Assembly: GCF_011078175.1 (NCBI RefSeq)
Contig: NZ_JAALCJ010000001.1
Coordinates: forward strand, 248,001-312,000
Origin: Enterobacter cloacae
Lineage (GTDB): Bacteria > Pseudomonadota > Gammaproteobacteria > Enterobacterales > Enterobacteriaceae
Direction: 5' to 3'
Length of the DNA: 64,000 bases
A program made the position numbers and the translations under genes. Under the pieces are notes generated by a model that worked only from the letters and a program-made list of their open reading frames with translations, was not told where the DNA came from and made no database searches. Positions 62,024 to 64,000 of the stretch are shown one piece after another. The number at the start of each line of letters is the position of its first letter. Position 1 is the stretch's first letter.

Positions 62024-63559
62024 TTACGCTTTCGCTTTCGGCATCTGGCTCACCAGAGACAGGTTCACGTCCATCCCTTCCACCTGGAAGTGCGGCACCG
62101 CAAACAGCTTCACGCGGAAGAAGCCCGGGTTGTCCTCGATATCTTCCACCACCACCCTGGCGTCACGCAGCGGATGAGAGGCCTGCAATTCGTCGCCCGG
62201 ATCGGTCATTTCCGTGACCAGTCCTTTCACCCAGGTATTCAGCTCCAGCTCCAGCAGACGGCGGTCCTTCGTGGTGCCGATGTTTTCGCGCTGGATGAGC
62301 TTCAGGTAGTGCGCAATACGCGACAGCAGGAAGATGTACGGCAGACGTGCGTTGATGCGGCTGTTGGCCGTGGCATCGGCGGTGTCGTACAGCGCCGGTT
62401 TCTGCGCGGAGTTCGCCGAGAAGAAGCAGGCATAGTCGCGGTTTTTGTAATACGAGAGCGGGATAAAGCCGAGGTTAGCGAACTCAAACTCGCGGGTCTC
62501 CGGGATCATCACCTCAGACGGAATTTTCACCTGGTTGCCGGTACGCAGATCGTACAGATGAATAGGCAGATCTTTCACCGCCCCGCCCGCCTGCGGGCCA
62601 CGGATCTGCACGCACCAGCCGTTATTAATGAAGCTCTTCACCATGTTTGACGCGAAGGAGAACGACGCGCTGGTCCACAGGTATTTCTCGTGATCCGGGC
62701 CTTTCACCTGCTCAACGTAGTTAAAGCTGCGTACAGGTACGGTGTCCGGGCCATACGGCAGACGCCCCAGCACGCGCGGCATCACGAGGCCGATGTAGCG
62801 GGCGTCATCGGTGTCGCGGAAGGATTTCCACTTGATGTATTCCGCGCGGTCGAAGTAGTTGCCTATATCCTTAATTGCAGCAACCTCTTCCATGGAGTCT
62901 TTCAGGAAGAATTTCGGGCCCACGGAGCCGATGAATGGCATATGCGCGGCGGCAGAGACTTTGGAGATGCTGCGCAGCAGCGCCACGTCCTGCGGGCTGG
63001 CGTCAAATTCGTAAGAAGAGATGACCGAACCGATTGGCTCGCCGCCCGGGGTGTCGTATTCGGCGGTATAGGTGTGCCAGTAGAGGCCGCTCTGAATAAG
63101 CTCCGGCGCGTCTTCAAAGTCCTGACGCAGATCTTCTTTCGCCACATCCAGAATTTCGGTTTTCACGTTCTGGCGGTAGTCGGTGTTGTCCACCAGCTGC
63201 TTCAGGCCGCGCCACAGGGATTCAACCTTCTGGAATTCAGCGTGATGCATCACCGCATCCAGCTGGCGGCTGATCTGGAAATCCAGCTCCGCGATATGGT
63301 GGTCAATCAGCGTTTTGTCGAGCTTCTCCACCGGCTGACCGGATTTGCGGATGCAGTCCATAAACACCTGCATCGCCGCCGTCAGGCGTTCACCCGCCGG
63401 CGCGTCAGAAAGCGCGGCGTCATCCAGAAACGCATTGATATCGCCCAGGCTGGAGGCCGGGGTCAGGTTGATTTTTTCAAACAGGGAGGCGTAAACGCCT
63501 TCTTTTTCCAGTACGGTGGTCTGCCCCTGCGCGGAGGCGGTTTCAGTATTCACAGACAT
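62024..63559 (-). CDS. tssC: TssC, T6SS sheath large subunit
   Basis: 511 residues from the ATG at 63559 (GGGAA seven bases upstream); an ATG two codons earlier is the alternative. ImpC/EvpB family: DALMHHAEFQKVESLWRGLK-type segment, DYDTPGGEPIGSVISSYEFD-like region, FGFIPLSYYKNRDYACFFSA and the end HFQVEGMDVNLSLVSQMPK. It interlocks with TssB to form the contractile sheath. It follows tssB by 40 bases. Confidence 0.95.
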   Translation of the reverse strand: MSVNTETASAQGQTTVLEKEGVYASLFEKINLTPASSLGDINAFLDDAALSDAPAGERLTAAMQVFMDCIRKSGQPVEKLDKTLIDHHIAELDFQISRQLDAVMHHAEFQKVESLWRGLKQLVDNTDYRQNVKTEILDVAKEDLRQDFEDAPELIQSGLYWHTYTAEYDTPGGEPIGSVISSYEFDASPQDVALLRSISKVSAAAHMPFIGSVGPKFFLKDSMEEVAAIKDIGNYFDRAEYIKWKSFRDTDDARYIGLVMPRVLGRLPYGPDTVPVRSFNYVEQVKGPDHEKYLWTSASFSFASNMVKSFINNGWCVQIRGPQAGGAVKDLPIHLYDLRTGNQVKIPSEVMIPETREFEFANLGFIPLSYYKNRDYACFFSANSAQKPALYDTADATANSRINARLPYIFLLSRIAHYLKLIQRENIGTTKDRRLLELELNTWVKGLVTEMTDPGDELQASHPLRDARVVVEDIEDNPGFFRVKLFAVPHFQVEGMDVNLSLVSQMPKAKA

Positions 63560-63599
63560 CAGCATATTCCCGGTTAATCCATTAAATGACACATGCCGC

Positions 63600-64000
63600 T
63601 TATTTCGGGGCCAGTGCACTCATTTCGTCGCGTAATTCCTGAGACAGCGCCGGATCTTTAAGAATTTTCTCGAGTTCTTTTCTGAAAGTGGCGTTATCAA
63701 GGAGATTGGATTTGAGATCGCGTAATAAATTACGCATGGCCAGCATGGCGCGGAGCTGGGGGATCTGGCGGGCCACCTGTTCAGGTTCGAAATCCTTAAT
63801 ATCGGAGAAATTCAGTTTTATGCTTTCTTCCGAACCATCCCCGGCCATCGTGTTAGGAACCGTCAGATTCACTTCCGGGTTAAATTCCGAAAGTACGCTG
63901 TTGAAGTTAATTTTATTGACGTTAATTTTCTTCCTTTCCGATAATGGGCGATTCTCTTTTCCATTACTGAAATCACCGACGGTGAGAAGTTTGAGCGGCA
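63600..64000 (-). CDS. tssB: TssB, T6SS sheath small subunit (5' end outside window)
   Basis: The last 132 codons are present, entering at PLKLLTVGDFSNGKENRPLS and continuing RKKINVNKINFNSVLSEFNP, then VNLTVPNTMAGDGSEESIKL. The tail (IKDFEPEQVARQIPQLRAML to MSALAPK) is the helix that pairs with TssC. Typical length is about 160-170 residues, so roughly 30 residues lie beyond the window. Probably the first gene of the T6SS operon. Confidence 0.93.
   Translation of the reverse strand, partial: PLKLLTVGDFSNGKENRPLSERKKINVNKINFNSVLSEFNPEVNLTVPNTMAGDGSEESIKLNFSDIKDFEPEQVARQIPQLRAMLAMRNLLRDLKSNLLDNATFRKELEKILKDPALSQELRDEMSALAPK

Noticed and set aside
62690..63577. 295-codon open frame antisense to tssC
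   Set aside because: Shadow of a highly conserved sheath gene, no supporting signals.

Overview
The window is chromosomal DNA from an enterobacterium, most likely Enterobacter (E. cloacae complex) or a close relative. Blocks of E. coli/Salmonella-like genes lie in recognisable order (mnaT'-ydcZ-ydcY, ortT, patD, ydcR, hslJ-ydbJ, nifJ-micC-ompN, ttcA, dbpA, fnrS, zntB). They are interrupted by lineage-specific insertions: an srfABC operon, a duplicated yeaR-yoaG unit, a short-Q-loop bd oxidase, a decayed prophage and a large type VI secretion (T6SS) locus. All assignments come from reading the sequence and remembered family features; no database was searched.

Layout. 1-0.85 kb: end of mnaT, ydcZ and ydcY. 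0.85-9.2 kb: an orphan DppA-like periplasmic peptide-binding protein and the srfABC operon, in which SrfB carries two actin/Hsp70-type phosphate motifs. 9.2-14.7 kb: a hydrolase, the orphan membrane toxin ortT, two tandem yeaR copies plus yoaG behind an NsrR-like operator, patD, ydcR and a small cysteine-rich protein. 15.1-17.6 kb: a CIO-type cytochrome bd oxidase with a DUF2474 mini-subunit. 17.7-24.8 kb: hslJ, ydbJ, nifJ, the sRNA micC, porin ompN and small genes.

24.8-30.0 kb is a degraded Rac-like prophage inserted in the 5' end of ttcA. It has a 26-bp direct repeat (attL/attR), two different integrase 3' remnants (so at least two integrations), an internally deleted SRAP gene, a umuC fragment, the lysis genes Rz/Rz1/lysozyme, and an unknown AT-rich gene. 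30-35 kb: ttcA, dbpA, the anaerobic sRNA fnrS with an FNR box, zntB, and a chemoreceptor without a periplasmic sensor domain.

35.3-64 kb is a complete T6SS read on the minus strand and cut at its first gene. The order is tssB'-tssC-tssK-tssL-tagL(OmpA)-hcp-clpV-vgrG-PAAR-effector/immunity array-DUF4123 adaptor-unknown membrane protein-tssM-tssA-tssF-tssG-tssJ-tssE-VasL/TagA-like-unknown. The most interesting part is the effector/immunity array at 48.2-52.3 kb. A MIX-motif (VasX-like) predicted pore-forming effector is split by a C7 homopolymer frameshift. It is followed by a cognate immunity-like membrane gene whose own tail is frameshifted at a T8 run, then a second orphan effector C-terminus, a second immunity paralogue and a third immunity tail fragment. 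The paralogues share near-identical flanks but differ in their membrane segments, which looks like duplication and recombination of effector-immunity modules.
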